Shown here: positions 33,696-42,805 of the stretch, one piece after another
How positions within the stretch are numbered: position 1 is the stretch's first letter
How the letters are laid out: each line of letters opens with the position of its first letter
Assembly: GCA_029782225.1 (NCBI GenBank)
Contig: JAKOVF010000053.1
Coordinates: 1-55,993 of the forward strand
Origin: Chloroflexota bacterium
GTDB taxonomy: Bacteria > Chloroflexota > Anaerolineae > Anaerolineales > Villigracilaceae
Direction: 5' to 3'
DNA: 55,993 nucleotides
Notes under the pieces: generated by a model
Seen by the model: only the letters and a program-made list of their open reading frames with translations
Databases searched by the model: none
Told to the model about the DNA's origin: nothing
Translations under genes and position numbers: made by a program

Positions 33696-34673
33696 ATGCA
33701 AATCATTCCATTATTTGTCGCACTCTTCTTTGGCTTCGTTCCAATGTTCTTTTTTGCGATGTTCATTTACTGGCTGGATCGCTACGAGAAAGAACCGAAG
33801 ATCCTGCTGGGCGCGGCCTTCTTTTGGGGCGTTGTGATCGCAGCCGGCGGCGCTTTCATCATCAACACCTTGTTCGGTCTGGGAATCTATATGTTTACCG
33901 GCTCCGAGGGCGCTGCGGAGTTTGGAACCGCCTCGATTGTCGCACCGCTCGTCGAAGAATTTCTCAAAGGCTTGGCCGTGATGATCGTATTCTTCATGTT
34001 CCGCAGGGAATTCGATTCAATCCTCGACGGCATTATCTATGCTGGCATTGTCGCCCTGGGCTTTGCTGCCACGGAAAACGCTTTCTATATTTATGACCGC
34101 GGTTTCAGTGAGGGTGGCTGGGCAGGCTTGTGGACTCTAGTCTTCGTCCGCGTGATCCTCGTCGGATGGCAGCACCCGTTCTACACGTCTTTTACCGGCA
34201 TCGGCTTTGCCCTTTCACGTACGAGTCAGAATCCAATCCTCAGATTCATTGCGCCGCTCGCAGGCTATACGGTTGCGGTGCTGGCACATGCTTTCCACAA
34301 CACACTTGGGACCTTGATCGGTGGACTACCGGGACTGGCAGTCGGCACGATCTTCGACTGGATCGGCTGGAGCATGATGTTCGCATTCATCATCTGGATG
34401 ATTACCAAGGAACGCAACATCATCCAGAAGCAGTTGCGGGAGGAAGTGACGAACGGCCTGATCTCCGCCAAGCATTACCAGAGAGCGCTCTCACCGTGGA
34501 CCATGTCCATTGCACCATTCAATGGACGCGCCGCCGCGCGTTTCTTCCAAGCCTGTGCCGAGCTTGCCCACAAAAAGGAGCAATTCGCACAACACGGCGA
34601 TGAGCGAGGCAACGCAGCGATCATCGAGTCACTCCGACGGGAACTTGCTCAACTTGAACCGATGGTGAAATAG
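33696..34673 (+). CDS. PrsW-family intramembrane metalloprotease
   Basis: A 325-residue multispanning membrane protease. The zinc-site motifs of the family are visible: VEEFLKGLAVM (EExxK), GFAATENAFYIY (E) and LAHAFHNTLG (H). The opening YWLDRYEKEP is also typical. In other bacteria PrsW cleaves anti-sigma factors or acts in envelope stress signalling. I place the start at 33696, 8 nt from GGAGG; an upstream ATG lies in unrelated sequence. A tail of about 90 residues after the last helix is charged and probably cytoplasmic. No sigma factor is adjacent. It follows the DUF2344 gene by 40 bp. Confidence 0.87.
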   Translation: MQIIPLFVALFFGFVPMFFFAMFIYWLDRYEKEPKILLGAAFFWGVVIAAGGAFIINTLFGLGIYMFTGSEGAAEFGTASIVAPLVEEFLKGLAVMIVFFMFRREFDSILDGIIYAGIVALGFAATENAFYIYDRGFSEGGWAGLWTLVFVRVILVGWQHPFYTSFTGIGFALSRTSQNPILRFIAPLAGYTVAVLAHAFHNTLGTLIGGLPGLAVGTIFDWIGWSMMFAFIIWMITKERNIIQKQLREEVTNGLISAKHYQRALSPWTMSIAPFNGRAAARFFQACAELAHKKEQFAQHGDERGNAAIIESLRRELAQLEPMVK

Positions 34674-34693
34674 CGTCGCTTCTGTTTGGACCG

Positions 34694-34722
34694 AAAAGCT
34701 GGCGACCATTGCACCGGCTTTT
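34694..34722 (+). terminator. Terminator-like hairpin after prsW
   Basis: AAAAGCTGG pairs with CCGGCTTTT across an 11-nt loop with one wobble pair; the stem supplies the A- and T-runs. It lies between the PrsW and tRNA genes. A TAAAAT at 34730-34735 could be the -10 of the tRNA promoter, with TTGCAC 15 bp upstream, but that spacing is short. Confidence 0.45.
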
Positions 34723-34764
34723 GCTGTGGTAAAATTTTCCCGCTTGTCCCGTACTTCGGGACTC

Positions 34765-34836
34765 GCCCCCGTAGCTCAGTGGACAGAGCGTCGGCCTCCG
34801 GAGCCGAAGAGAGCAGTTCGAGTCTGCTCGGGGGTG
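34765..34836 (+). tRNA. tRNA-Arg (anticodon CCG)
   Basis: A 72-nt cloverleaf. The acceptor GCCCCCG pairs with CGGGGGT (one G-T pair), the D-arm is GCTC/GAGC, the anticodon stem is TCGGC/GCCGA around CTCCGGA with anticodon CCG, and the T-arm is AGCAG-TTCGAGT-CTGCT. The variable loop is 4 nt and the discriminator is G. The CCA end is not encoded (CCTG follows). A small hairpin (34746-34762) precedes it. Confidence 0.95.
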
Positions 34837-34840
34837 CCTG

Positions 34841-34872
34841 CCGCCCGCCGCAAGGTGAGGCGGTTTTGTTTT
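34841..34872 (+). terminator. Terminator after tRNA-Arg
   Basis: CCGCC (34841-34845) pairs with GGCGG (34859-34863), followed by TTTTGTTTT. It ends 36 bp before the next gene, as expected for a tRNA transcript. Confidence 0.6.
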
Positions 34873-34896
34873 CCATGATCCATGCCAATTTCCGGA

Positions 34897-34908
34897 TAGA
34901 ATCTACTC
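34897..34908 (+). promoter_or_regulatory. -10 element consistent with a leaderless transcript
   Basis: TAGAAT at 34897-34902 lies 6 nt before the GTG start codon at 34909 and there is no ribosome site. This is the same arrangement as at 30409. Confidence 0.35.
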
Positions 34909-35994
34909 GTGAATTCCAAGCCGCTCCTACTGATTACACTTGCAATAGCCTTATCGCTCTCAGCCTGCACCACCTCTAAGAGCGCAGACCAAACTTCAAC
35001 GCCTGCATTCCTCACAGCCACGTTGCCTCCGACTTCTGCGCCCGAGTCTACGTTCACGCCGCCTCCGCCAACTGAACTTCCCACCATCGCGCCTATTGCA
35101 GGGACGACCAGCACACAGGTCAACGTCCGGGCCGAGCCATCAACGACAAGTGCTACCCTCGGCATGATCCTTCCGTTCACCAAAATACAGGTGACCGGAA
35201 AAGACGCCAGCGGAACCTGGTATCAACTGGTTTACCCGGAAGGCTCACAAAGCAAAGGGTGGATCATTGCGGCATATGTCCAGATCACTGCCGGGGCTGA
35301 GGTCCCTGTGATTCAGTTGGGAGCAGGCTCAGGGTCAGGCGGGAGCGTGCTGGTCGTTCAGCAAGTCAATGTGCGGACCGGTCCCGGCACTCAGTTCGAG
35401 ACGATCGGGATGCTTAGTCCAAATGACGTGGTCGCGTTGACCGGAAAAGACTCCAGCGGCGTATGGCTGCAAATCGAATACGCTACCGGGCCGGAAGCCA
35501 GAGGCTGGATCAATGCCGAGTTCGTCCAGGCCAGCGGCGCAGAGTCTCTGCCAGTTGTGAGCAAGCCAGGTCCCGCAACAGGGACACAGGTTCCAGAAGG
35601 GTCACCATCCACGTCGTTGCCAATGGCTGCGACTGCTTTCGGCGATGGAGATTCTGCAGAAGCTCCATCCCTTGCTGTAGCATTTTCTCCCATTGGAGCA
35701 CGGGTATTGCAGTTCTCCAGTGAGGTCTCGGCGCCTGAGGGAGACCGCGAAGATTGGGTGCAATTCACTCCTTACCACGAGCAGGTGGAGATCCGCATAA
35801 CGTGTTCGGGAAGTAGTGCTTTGTCAATTCAATTGCTGAGCGGCGGAATAGCAACAGGGGATAACCTTGCTTGTGGAGAGGCGCGAACAGTGACCGTCCA
35901 GGTCGGAGGGACTTATCTCATACACTTGGCAGCCGGGGATAAGGGGAACGCAGCGTTGATTGCCTATACCGTAACTGTAAAGCAACTGCCGTAG
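34909..35994 (+). CDS. Lipoprotein with two bacterial SH3 domains
   Basis: A 361-residue exported lipoprotein. The signal has lipobox LSAC (LAIALSLSACTT), followed by a Thr/Pro/Ser-rich spacer to about residue 60. Two SH3b-like domains follow: TQVNVRAEPSTTSATLGMI with WYQLVYPEG and GWIIAAYV (about 65-130), and QQVNVRTGPGTQFETIGML with WLQIEYATG and GWINAEFV (about 148-210). A linker leads to a beta-rich end (about 265-360), which looks like a PPC-type domain. SH3b domains usually bind peptidoglycan, so it is probably a cell-surface protein. The start is a GTG with no ribosome site. Confidence 0.82.
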   Translation: MNSKPLLLITLAIALSLSACTTSKSADQTSTPAFLTATLPPTSAPESTFTPPPPTELPTIAPIAGTTSTQVNVRAEPSTTSATLGMILPFTKIQVTGKDASGTWYQLVYPEGSQSKGWIIAAYVQITAGAEVPVIQLGAGSGSGGSVLVVQQVNVRTGPGTQFETIGMLSPNDVVALTGKDSSGVWLQIEYATGPEARGWINAEFVQASGAESLPVVSKPGPATGTQVPEGSPSTSLPMAATAFGDGDSAEAPSLAVAFSPIGARVLQFSSEVSAPEGDREDWVQFTPYHEQVEIRITCSGSSALSIQLLSGGIATGDNLACGEARTVTVQVGGTYLIHLAAGDKGNAALIAYTVTVKQLP

Positions 35995-36056
35995 CAAATT
36001 GGGCCTGATCGCCGCCCACGCCAGTGATTTTGTTATGAAACCGAATCACGCCTTGC

Positions 36057-36074
36057 TTGTGTCGAATTGTACAA
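36057..36074 (+). promoter_or_regulatory. Candidate Rex operator overlapping the rex promoter
   Basis: TTGTG and ACAA ends lie 18 bp apart, as in the Rex operator TTGTGAA-N4-TTCACAA, but the inner positions match poorly (10 of 14 fixed bases). It overlaps TTGTAC (36067-36072), a possible -35, with TAGATT at 36091-36096 (18-bp spacer). Autoregulation is plausible, not shown. Confidence 0.35.
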
Positions 36075-36126
36075 AATGACCATTTTATGGTAGATTTAAT
36101 TCATCACCTTTTGGCGAGGGCAACCC

Positions 36127-36744
36127 ATGAATGCTGAGAAAATACCTGACATCATAATCGGCCGGCTTCCGATCTATCTCCGTGCATTGCAGCGCATGGC
36201 AGATAAGGGGATGAAGACCACATCTTCCCAGGAATTGGGCGAGCACGTGGGAATTTCGGCTGCGCAAATCCGCAAGGATATTTCCCAGTTTGGTGAATTT
36301 GGAAAACAAGGCACGGGATATTCAATCTCGTATCTTCTGGACAAGTTACGCGAAATCCTCAAGGTAGACCGCATCTGGGATGTGGCTCTGGTGGGAGCAG
36401 GTGACATGGGGCACGCGCTGGCCCGTTACCAGGGCTTCGTGAACCGCGGTTTTTGCATCGTACTCATCTTCGACAATGACAAGGCCAAGGTTGGAGAAAA
36501 GATCGGCAATTTCGTCATTGAAGACACTTCTACCATGATCGAGAGAATCAAGGAAGCAGGCATAAAAATTGCCATGCTGACCGTCCCTGCCTCTGCCGCG
36601 CAGGAAGTGGCGGACAAACTGGTGCAGGCCGGAGTCAAAGCGATTTTGAACTACGCGCCGATCAGTCTTAACGTGCCGGGTAGTGTCAAGGTCCAGCACA
36701 TTGACCCGGCGACGCACTTACAGAGAATGACGTATTATTTGTAA
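36127..36744 (+). CDS. rex: Redox-sensing transcriptional repressor Rex
   Basis: A 205-residue NADH/NAD+ sensor. Residues 1-80 form a winged helix with SSQELGEHVGISAAQIRKDISQFGEFGKQGTGY (positions about 33-65), which is the Rex DNA-reading helix. The Rossmann nucleotide loop VALVGAGDMG lies at about 86-95, and NYAPISLNVPG and VQHIDPA lie near the end, as in all Rex proteins. GAGGG precedes the ATG. It senses a high NADH ratio and then releases its operators, usually controlling respiration and fermentation genes. It is a candidate regulator of the multihaem cytochrome operons or ATP synthase. It converges on the mreB-like gene with a shared terminator. Confidence 0.95.
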   Translation: MNAEKIPDIIIGRLPIYLRALQRMADKGMKTTSSQELGEHVGISAAQIRKDISQFGEFGKQGTGYSISYLLDKLREILKVDRIWDVALVGAGDMGHALARYQGFVNRGFCIVLIFDNDKAKVGEKIGNFVIEDTSTMIERIKEAGIKIAMLTVPASAAQEVADKLVQAGVKAILNYAPISLNVPGSVKVQHIDPATHLQRMTYYL

Positions 36745-36763
36745 GAGTCCACAAGTGAATCAA

Positions 36764-36794
36764 AAACAGGTGGCTTATCTCAAGCCACCTGTTT
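36764..36794. terminator. Bidirectional terminator between rex and mreB-like gene
   Basis: A perfect 13-bp stem (AAACAGGTGGCTT and its complement) with a 5-nt loop. The stem ends provide AAA on one side and TTT on the other, so it can stop transcription both ways between the two converging genes. Confidence 0.8.
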
Positions 36795-36811
36795 CGTTTC
36801 TGCTTGGTGAA

Positions 36812-37819
36812 TCAAACCTGCGGCAAATTCCTGCGGATCACGTTCAACATTCCAAAGCTTTTCACAGCTCCCTGGACCACGCACGTCATAGGATTATCAA
36901 CAAGGTAGGCGGGAATGCCAAGGGACTTTGTCAATAGTTTGTCTATTCCTCGTAAGAGCGCTCCACCACCACATAATGCCACGCCACGATCGATAATATC
37001 GGAGACCAATTCAGGCGGCGTCTTTTCCAGGACTCGGCGACCCGTTTCTACTATTTGCTTGAGCGGCTCCTGTAACGCTTCCACGATTTCGCCAGTCGCC
37101 AAGGTGACCGGTCTGGGCAGCCCTGTGACCTGGTCCTGGCCCTGGACTTCCATGCTGTTTTCGGTATCCTGTGGAACGGCTGCACCAATGCGGAGTTTCA
37201 ACTGTTCCGCAGTGTTTTGCCCAACCACCACGCCGTATTTCCGGCGCACGTAACTGATGATGGCCTCATCAAGTTCAAGTCCGCCTAGGCGTAGGGTCTC
37301 TGCCGAGACTATACCGTACATCGCCATGACCGCCGCTTCCGTACAACCGCCGCCCAGGCAGATCACCATATTGCCCGAAGGGGAATTGATCGGCAGGTCG
37401 ATGCCAATCGCGGCGGCCAGTGGCTGCTGGATGAGAAACGCCTCGCGGCTCCCTGCCTCCATCACTGCCTCGTAGACCGCACGGCGCTCCACGCTGGTGA
37501 CGCCATAGGGAACAGAGATCATCACGCGCGGCCGGAAAATGCGCATCGAGCCGCTCACATGCTGGAGCAGGTAGGAAAGCAGGGTTTCGGTGATTTCGTA
37601 ATCAGCGATGACGCCATTCTTGAGGGGACGCGCTACCTCAATACTCTCAGGGACGCGTCCGAACATGTCACGCGCTTCCTGTCCTACTGCAACCATCTTC
37701 TGATCGGCCACTTCGATGGCTACAATGGTCGGCTCTTCCGAAAGCACCTGCGCGCTGTCGGCCAGTCGGGTGAACATGGTGCCCAGATCAATCCCCAGGT
37801 CTTTCGAGAACATTGGCAC
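36812..37819 (-). CDS. mreB: MreB-like actin homologue (rod-shape protein)
   Basis: A 335-residue actin-fold ATPase. Phosphate-binding loops are visible: LGIDLGTMFTRLA (phosphate 1), VICLGGGCTEAAVM (phosphate 2) and LCGGGALLRGID (adenosine). It also has the MreB marks SVPYGVTSVERRAVYEA and IQQPLAAAIGIDLP. Phosphate 1 has DLGTMFT in place of the usual DLGTANT, so it may be a divergent MreB. The start is the GTG 10 nt after GGAG; an ATG two codons later is 16 nt away. It is 4 bp downstream of atpC, suggesting the same transcript. No mreC or mreD is visible in the window. Confidence 0.85.
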   Translation of the reverse strand: MPMFSKDLGIDLGTMFTRLADSAQVLSEEPTIVAIEVADQKMVAVGQEARDMFGRVPESIEVARPLKNGVIADYEITETLLSYLLQHVSGSMRIFRPRVMISVPYGVTSVERRAVYEAVMEAGSREAFLIQQPLAAAIGIDLPINSPSGNMVICLGGGCTEAAVMAMYGIVSAETLRLGGLELDEAIISYVRRKYGVVVGQNTAEQLKLRIGAAVPQDTENSMEVQGQDQVTGLPRPVTLATGEIVEALQEPLKQIVETGRRVLEKTPPELVSDIIDRGVALCGGGALLRGIDKLLTKSLGIPAYLVDNPMTCVVQGAVKSFGMLNVIRRNLPQV

Positions 37820-37823
37820 GGAT

Positions 37824-38264
37824 TTACTTCTCCGATCCGGGTATTCTCACATCACTCTTGCGATAACGACGGACGGCATCCAACCGCAGGTTGGATCTGC
37901 GTAATGCAGCCTCCATCACGAGATAGCGATCCGGGTCAGTCGGTATGCCTTTTGCAAGGAATTCTTCGGCGCGCTTCTTTGCAGCTTCTGCCCGGCTGAC
38001 ATCAATCTCCTGGATATTCTCGGCTCTATCTGCCAAAATGGTGACGATTTCAGGCTGCACTTCGGCCACTCCGCCTGCGACAGTAAATACTTCTTCTTTT
38101 CCGCCCACACGTACTTTGACCACACCGAACTTAAGAGTGGTCAACACAGGGGCATGCCTCGGGAGCACACCCATTTCCCCGCCCGCGCCAGGTATTACCA
38201 CGATATCCACATCGCCAGTGAAGACAGTGCGATCTTGAGAGATAATTTCACATCGGATTGTCAT
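37824..38264 (-). CDS. atpC: F1Fo ATP synthase epsilon subunit
   Basis: A 146-residue epsilon subunit: an N-terminal beta-sandwich (TIRCEIISQDRTVFTGDVDIVVIPGAGGEMGVLPRHAPV in positions 2-41) and a C-terminal helical pair with EIDVSRAEAAKKRAEEFL. It inhibits and couples the F1 motor. It is the last F1 gene and is separated from atpD by a 169-bp gap with a MITE-like repeat. No clear ribosome site precedes the ATG. The 15 or so residues after the second helix (RRSNLRLDAVRRYRKSD) are typical. Confidence 0.93.
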   Translation of the reverse strand: MTIRCEIISQDRTVFTGDVDIVVIPGAGGEMGVLPRHAPVLTTLKFGVVKVRVGGKEEVFTVAGGVAEVQPEIVTILADRAENIQEIDVSRAEAAKKRAEEFLAKGIPTDPDRYLVMEAALRRSNLRLDAVRRYRKSDVRIPGSEK

Positions 38265-38276
38265 AATTGAGTCCCG

Positions 38277-38426
38277 TCATTGCGAGGAGCGTTCCTTGCG
38301 ACGAAGCAATCCCCGACCAGCTAGCAGAAATCGCTTGGCAGGATTTCCCAGATAACCGGAGATTGCTCACCTGCACTTGCATGCAGGTACAAGTGTTGTC
38401 GGGAAAAGCGCCCTCCTCGCAATGAC
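38277..38426. repeat. MITE-like element between atpD and atpC
   Basis: A 150-bp element with perfect 14-bp terminal inverted repeats, GTCATTGCGAGGAG and CTCCTCGCAATGAC. Inside is GAAGCAATCCCCGA. It fills most of the 169-bp gap inside the ATP synthase operon. A degenerate copy is seen upstream of atpA (42445-42532). Confidence 0.85.
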
Positions 38427-38433
38427 AAATATA

Positions 38434-39852
<1,419 letters not shown>

Positions 39853-40740
39853 TTATTTCGCGGACAGCGCTTCCGCGCCGCCAACAATGTCTAAGATATC
39901 GCCGGTGATCGCCTGCTGGCGAACTTTGTTATAAGCCAGTTGCAACGCGCCCACCAGTTCCTTCGCGTTGTCCGTCGCGTTGCGCATGGCGATCATGCGG
40001 GCCGCGTGTTCGCTGGCCTGTGATTCGAGGATCGCCTGATAAACCTGCAACGCCGTGAAGCGCGGGATGATTTCATCGAGGATCACGCGCATGTCGGGTT
40101 CATATTCATACGCAGCAGTGGGACCTGCATGATGCTCAAAATCCTGCACACGCTCCCCGCCCTCAAGATCCAATGGAAGGAGTTTCTTCACCGTGGCAAC
40201 CTGGCGTCCCATGTTGATGAAGTCAGTATAGAGGAGGAAAACTTCATCCACTTCATGCTTCATGAAGTCATCGACTGCAAGACGCCCAATGGCAGAGACA
40301 TCCACAAATTTGGGCGCGGCTGGAAGATTGCTGAAATCCGCGATAACATTCTTTCGACGGCGGATGAGCAGATCACGGCCTTTTCGACCGACAGCGATGT
40401 ACTTAACGGGAACAGGATTCTTGTCGAAGCGTGAAGCGGCAAAGCGAATCACGTTGGAGTTGTAGGCACCGGCAAGTCCACGGTCGCCTGTGATAACAAT
40501 CACCAGTGTGCTGTTCACCTTGTTGCGCGTCGCCAGGAGCGGATGCAAACTTTCACGTCCCGGCTGTTCGGCAACATGTTTGAGCACCTGCCAGGCTTTG
40601 GTCGCATAAGAACGCGTCGCCATCACAGCATTGATCGCCTTGCGGACCTTGCTCGCGCTGACTGTTTCAAGCGCGCGCGTGACCTGCGAGATATTTTTTA
40701 CACTTTTGATGCGGAGCCGCATCTCGCGTGCAGAAGCCAT
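39853..40740 (-). CDS. atpG: F1Fo ATP synthase gamma subunit
   Basis: A 295-residue gamma rotor subunit. The N-terminal helix MASAREMRLRIKSVKNISQVTRALETVSASKVRKA (positions 1-35) and the C-terminal helix ASEHAARMIAMRNATDNAKELVGALQLAYNKVRQQ are the conserved coiled-coil shaft, and VITGDRGLAGAYN is the family middle motif. It is 12 bp upstream of atpD and 16 bp downstream of atpA. It turns in the alpha3beta3 ring and transmits rotation from the c-ring. Confidence 0.96.
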   Translation of the reverse strand: MASAREMRLRIKSVKNISQVTRALETVSASKVRKAINAVMATRSYATKAWQVLKHVAEQPGRESLHPLLATRNKVNSTLVIVITGDRGLAGAYNSNVIRFAASRFDKNPVPVKYIAVGRKGRDLLIRRRKNVIADFSNLPAAPKFVDVSAIGRLAVDDFMKHEVDEVFLLYTDFINMGRQVATVKKLLPLDLEGGERVQDFEHHAGPTAAYEYEPDMRVILDEIIPRFTALQVYQAILESQASEHAARMIAMRNATDNAKELVGALQLAYNKVRQQAITGDILDIVGGAEALSAK

Positions 40741-40756
40741 AGGTTAATTCCGTGGT

Positions 40757-42421
40757 TTAAGCTTGCCAGCCCGCGCGGAAAGCATCGAGAGCGCGGGTCA
40801 GTGCAACGCGATTGTCATCAGTAATGACCTTGCGCGTCACGATATCCTTGCCAACTTCAGGGCAGGAAGTTTCCATATAACGGATGAGGTCGGCCTGCCA
40901 CTGGGCCATCTTTTCGAGGGGCACATTATCGGCGTAACCATTGGTACCCGCGAAGATCACAATCACCTGGTTCTCGAGATCCATTGGCTGGTACTGCGGC
41001 TGCTTGAGGATTTCCTGCATGCGCTGACCGCGGTTGAGCTGCTGTTGAGTTGACTTATCGAGGTCAGACGCCATGAGTGCGAAGGCAGCCAACTCGCGAT
41101 AGGCGGCCATATCGAGGCGCAAGCGACCCGCGACCTGTTTCATGGCTTTCGTCTGTGCATCGCCGCCCACGCGGGAGACCGAGATACCGACGTTGACCGC
41201 GGGACGAATGCCAGCATTGAAGAGGTTACCTTCAAGGTATATCTGCCCATCTGTAATGGAGATAACGTTCGTGGGGATGTAAGCTGAAACATCGCCAAGC
41301 AATGTTTCGATAATTGGCAAAGCTGTGAGTGAGCCACCCGTGCCTGCCACTTTGACAACTTTGAGATCCTCCGCGTCTTGCATTTCCTTATGTGCTTCTC
41401 TGGCAAGGTCTTTGGAAATTGGACCGCTATAGAGCTTGCCATCCACAGCGTCTTTTTCAGTGGCTTCTTCGCCGGGGAAATCTTTCTTCACGATAACGTA
41501 ATTAGTTGCGAGGCGGGCCGCGCGTTCAAGCAGACGCGAGTGAAGGTAGAAGACATCGCCCGGATATGCCTCGCGTCCCGGCGGGCGGCGCAGCAATAAG
41601 GAGACCTGGCGATACGCCCACGCATGCTTGGAAAGATCATCGTAAATCACGAGCGCATCGCGTCCTGTTTCCATGAACTCTTCGCCAATGGCGCAGCCCG
41701 AGTATGGAGCGATGTATTGGAGAGCTGCAGATTCGTCAGCGGCAGCGACGACAATGATCGTATGATCCATTGCACCCGCGCGTTCGAGAATACCCACCGT
41801 CCGGGCGACTGCGGCTTTCTTCTGACCGATCGCCACATAAATACAGACCAGGTTCTTCCCCTTTTGATTGATGATCGTATCGATCGCGATGGCGGTCTTG
41901 CCTGTCTGACGGTCTCCGATGATCAGTTCACGCTGGCCACGGCCAACGGGGATCATTGAGTCAATGGACTTGATGCCGGTCTGGACCGGGGTATCTACAT
42001 CCTGACGCTGGATCACGCCCGGCGCAATGCGTTCAATCGGGCGGAACCCGGTAGTCGCAATCGGACCCTTGGCGTCAATGGGCTCACCCAAGGCGTTGAC
42101 CACGCGTCCGATCATGGCATCCCCTACCGGCACGGACGCGATGCGCCCTGTCGCGCGCACGATCATACCTTCGGTGATCCCCGCGTAATCACCCATGACA
42201 ATTACGCCAACACTGTCCTTCTCAAGATTGAACGCCGTGCCCATGACGCCGTTCGAAAATTGCACCAGCTCCTGCGCCCGCACATTGGCAAGCCCCTGCA
42301 CACGGGCAATCCCATCACCGGCCTCAAGCACCTCACCAATATCAGTGATATTGAGTTCCGGCTTGAAACCTTCAATTTGCTTTTGCAAATCATCAGTGAT
42401 TTGCCTGATCAGGTCTGTCAT
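40757..42421 (-). CDS. atpA: F1Fo ATP synthase alpha subunit with internal insertion
   Basis: A 554-residue alpha subunit. The P-loop is GDRQTGKT at residues 169-176, with [15 protein letters not shown] and [17 protein letters not shown] downstream. Between LERAAR (about 299) and [11 protein letters not shown] (about 363) there are about 59 residues where typical bacterial alphas have about 18, so there is an insertion of some 40 residues that is rich in charged residues ([22 protein letters not shown]). GGAGG lies 9 nt before the ATG. No atpH, atpF, atpE or atpB lies upstream in the 384-bp gap or beyond; the next gene is divergent. Confidence 0.96.
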   Translation of the reverse strand: MTDLIRQITDDLQKQIEGFKPELNITDIGEVLEAGDGIARVQGLANVRAQELVQFSNGVMGTAFNLEKDSVGVIVMGDYAGITEGMIVRATGRIASVPVGDAMIGRVVNALGEPIDAKGPIATTGFRPIERIAPGVIQRQDVDTPVQTGIKSIDSMIPVGRGQRELIIGDRQTGKTAIAIDTIINQKGKNLVCIYVAIGQKKAAVARTVGILERAGAMDHTIIVVAAADESAALQYIAPYSGCAIGEEFMETGRDALVIYDDLSKHAWAYRQVSLLLRRPPGREAYPGDVFYLHSRLLERAARLATNYVIVKKDFPGEEATEKDAVDGKLYSGPISKDLAREAHKEMQDAEDLKVVKVAGTGGSLTALPIIETLLGDVSAYIPTNVISITDGQIYLEGNLFNAGIRPAVNVGISVSRVGGDAQTKAMKQVAGRLRLDMAAYRELAAFALMASDLDKSTQQQLNRGQRMQEILKQPQYQPMDLENQVIVIFAGTNGYADNVPLEKMAQWQADLIRYMETSCPEVGKDIVTRKVITDDNRVALTRALDAFRAGWQA

Positions 42422-42444
42422 TCCTTAAGCCTCCACCAAGGTAT

Positions 42445-42532
42445 TGTCACTACAAGCAGTTCTTGAGCGAAGTAATTTCCACCAGATTATGGAAAGTGCC
42501 TCGTCTGGAAGAGCGCCCGCCTTGCAATGACA
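42445..42532. repeat. Degenerate copy of the TCATTGCGAGG MITE-like element
   Basis: TGTCACTACAAGCAG at one end and CCGCCTTGCAATGACA at the other resemble the terminal repeats of the element at 38277, with inner GAAGTAATTTCC. The copy is shorter and eroded. It lies between atpA and the ATP-grasp gene; the rest of the 384-bp gap holds a hairpin and a promoter, with no gene visible. Confidence 0.5.
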
Positions 42533-42548
42533 TGGTTTACGTACAAGA

Positions 42549-42572
42549 ACCCGGATAAGCATTTATCCGGGT
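42549..42572. repeat. 10-bp perfect hairpin upstream of atpA
   Basis: ACCCGGATAA and its exact complement with a 4-nt loop. It lies in the atpA leader or between the two divergent genes. It could be a leader-RNA structure or a REP unit. Confidence 0.5.
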
Positions 42573-42744
42573 ATATATGGTCATTTTCTGCCTGCAACCC
42601 TTCAAAGACCTTCGTGAGCAGAAGTACAAGCGGGGCAATGATACCTGAAAGACCCTTCATTGTCTAGTTACAAATATCGTGCAGTGAGCGTGAGCATGGA
42701 CAAGTGCATATTGAACAGACATTAAGCTCGTTATACAAAAAACC

Positions 42745-42772
42745 TTGCCATATTTGAGGCTTGTACTATACT
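42745..42772 (+). promoter_or_regulatory. Predicted sigma-70 promoter for the ATP-grasp gene
   Basis: TTGCCA at 42745-42750 and TATACT at 42767-42772 are 16 bp apart. The leader is about 25 nt, then AAGGAG and the ATG at 42806. Confidence 0.6.
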
Positions 42773-42805
42773 ACCACGCGTTATCTTCAGATTAAGGAGC
42801 AGAGA

